DNA of 64,000 nucleotides, taken from positions 59,473 to 123,472 of the forward strand of contig WRMC01000006.1 in the NCBI GenBank assembly GCA_009777335.1. The letters run 5' to 3'. The translations under genes and the position numbers were made by a program. The notes below the pieces were generated by a model that saw nothing but the letters and a program-made list of their open reading frames with translations, was not told the origin of the DNA and ran no database searches. Below, in pieces: positions 63,058 to 64,000 of the stretch. The DNA is from Treponema sp. (GTDB lineage: Bacteria; Spirochaetota; Spirochaetia; Treponematales; Breznakiellaceae). How positions within the stretch are numbered: position 1 is the first letter of the stretch; each line of letters opens with the position of its first letter.

Positions 63058-63867
63058 ATGGAAACCATCAATATTGATATCCTTAGTAACACCCTCTCCT
63101 TCGTATCATCCTCCGAACCGGATCTCCTCCATTGGGGCATCCTTCGGACCGTGGGTGATGTGGACCAGTCTATTCTGGCTTTGGGGCTGGCCCTCTATAG
63201 GGTGAAGACCGAGAAGCTGTATAAGGCCCTGGGGTATAAGAACCTGAGCGCTTATATGGAGGCCCTGGCTCTGGCCCTGGGGAGGGACCGGAGCTGTGTC
63301 TACAAGTGGCTTAAGATAGGGAAGATCTATGTGATCTATCAAAAGGAGCTAAGCCAGATAGGTTTTTCCCATAGAAATGGCCCCACCAAGCTCCCCTACC
63401 TGGAGCGGGCCCTGGAAAGGGGACCACAAAGACAGGTATATGCCTATTTAATGGAGATGAACCAGAGGGATTTTGCCCATTTTGCCAAAACCGGGAGGGC
63501 CAAAGGCCCGGCGGTCCAGGACCATAGGCTGGATGAACTCCTCCATGGGCCCAATAGCCCCTTCAAGGAAGAAAAAGGTAAAGGAGAATCGACTATATTT
63601 TATCAAGAGGCCTGGGCAGTCAGGATGAATAGCACCCTGAGCGCCCGGGTCAAAAGATGGCTCCGGATGTCCATACAACTGGCCTTCAATGCCCTGGACA
63701 GGAAGGGCTCTGTCACCGCGGTCCACCTGGATTCCGAACGGGAACTAAAACTCTTCAATGTTATAGCCCATGAGGCCCGGGCAAAGATGCGGGAAGAGAT
63801 AGCCCAGGAGAAGAAGCTAAGGGCAAGGAGGAAGGCCCTTGAAATGAGTCCCTATTTGAGGCTATAG
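63058..63867 (+). CDS. possible helix-turn-helix protein of unknown function
   Basis: A 269-residue basic, helical protein I cannot assign. The part ALGYKNLSAYMEALALALGRDRSCVYKWLKIGKIYVIY looks like a helix-turn-helix of the kind seen in plasmid partition or replication accessory proteins, and the C-terminus is very basic (KKLRARRKALEM). No signal peptide or membrane segment. No strong ribosome site precedes the ATG. It comes directly after a repeat-mosaic region at the edge of the window, so it may belong to a mobile or accessory segment. Confidence 0.5.
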   Translation: METINIDILSNTLSFVSSSEPDLLHWGILRTVGDVDQSILALGLALYRVKTEKLYKALGYKNLSAYMEALALALGRDRSCVYKWLKIGKIYVIYQKELSQIGFSHRNGPTKLPYLERALERGPQRQVYAYLMEMNQRDFAHFAKTGRAKGPAVQDHRLDELLHGPNSPFKEEKGKGESTIFYQEAWAVRMNSTLSARVKRWLRMSIQLAFNALDRKGSVTAVHLDSERELKLFNVIAHEARAKMREEIAQEKKLRARRKALEMSPYLRL

Positions 63868-63918
63868 TTTTATTGTCCATTTGTGTAATGGATAAAAAAC
63901 TTTAATAAAGAGGTATGT

Positions 63919-64000
63919 ATGAATTTCTTCATTACCCCCCCCCCCACCCCCCCTCCGCTAAACCCCTCCCCCCCCCCCTTACTTCCTTTTTCCCGATCCA
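63919..64000 (+). other. poly-C tracts in the start of an open, proline-coding frame
   Basis: Two runs of 11 C (63935-63945 and 63968-63978) and one of 7 C (63947-63953). An ATG at 63919 with AAGAGG five bases upstream opens a frame that runs to the window end with many prolines. The frame depends on the tract lengths. It may be a phase-variable gene start, or a low-quality sequence end. Confidence 0.35.

Overview
The window looks like chromosome from a GC-rich Treponema-type spirochaete. The evidence is a V/A-type ATPase operon in the spirochaete order (E, DUF2764, A, B, D, I, K) instead of an F-type ATPase, an atypical phosphofructokinase of the TP0108 kind, many lipoproteins and TPR-like proteins of spirochaetal style, and an IspG of the non-mevalonate pathway. 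The many polysaccharide and glycan enzymes suggest a gut-dwelling, plant- or host-glycan-degrading relative, perhaps from an insect gut. That habitat is inference. I saw no rRNA, tRNA or CRISPR array.

Layout. 0-7.4 kb holds central metabolism (phosphofructokinase, aldo/keto reductase, a DUF2961/GH172-like hydrolase, a Gfo/Idh/MocA oxidoreductase, a SEC59-like membrane kinase, Pta), broken by a 0.64 kb repeat complex at 4.0-4.65 kb. 7.5-17.5 kb is one V-ATPase operon with the order E-DUF2764-A-B-D-I-K-I-K. The membrane-sector pair I-K is present twice, and ispG follows directly, apparently from an ATT start codon. 18.6-23.4 kb (minus strand) is an ABC uptake operon with an epimerase gene. 23.5-30.8 kb carries a TPR-like secreted protein, a small zinc-ribbon gene missing from the ORF track, rpsT, HU, lnt, a response regulator, a bactofilin, pncC/cinA, rho and rpmE. 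30.8-34.8 kb has a LacZ-type GH2 enzyme, possibly leaderless, divergent from a HAD phosphatase/mutase.

34.9-40.2 kb is an accessory, partly AT-rich island. It holds two XRE regulators, a likely toxin/antitoxin pair behind two tandem palindromic repeats, a metallo-beta-lactamase-fold hydrolase, a second copy of the repeat complex, a secreted protein of unknown function and a lipoprotein made of five repeats. 40.2-49.3 kb returns to core genes (icd, gmhA-like, ileS) with spirochaetal unknowns. 49.3-56.4 kb is a glycan-catabolism cluster (SIS isomerase, BadF/GlcNAc-kinase-like kinase, DUF4364 regulator, sialidase-like protein, 2-hydroxyacid dehydrogenase, GH9). Its hydrolases lack signal peptides, so they probably act on imported oligosaccharides. 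56.6-62.1 kb encodes a large alpha-2-macroglobulin lipoprotein with an intact thioester motif. 62.1-63.06 kb is a gene-free repeat mosaic, followed by a possible DNA-binding protein and poly-C tracts at the window edge.

The two points that stand out most are the tandemly duplicated I-K membrane sector of the V-ATPase, whose two K subunits differ at an ion-ligand position, and a family of composite, hairpin-rich intergenic repeats with shared terminal inverted repeats at four places in the window.
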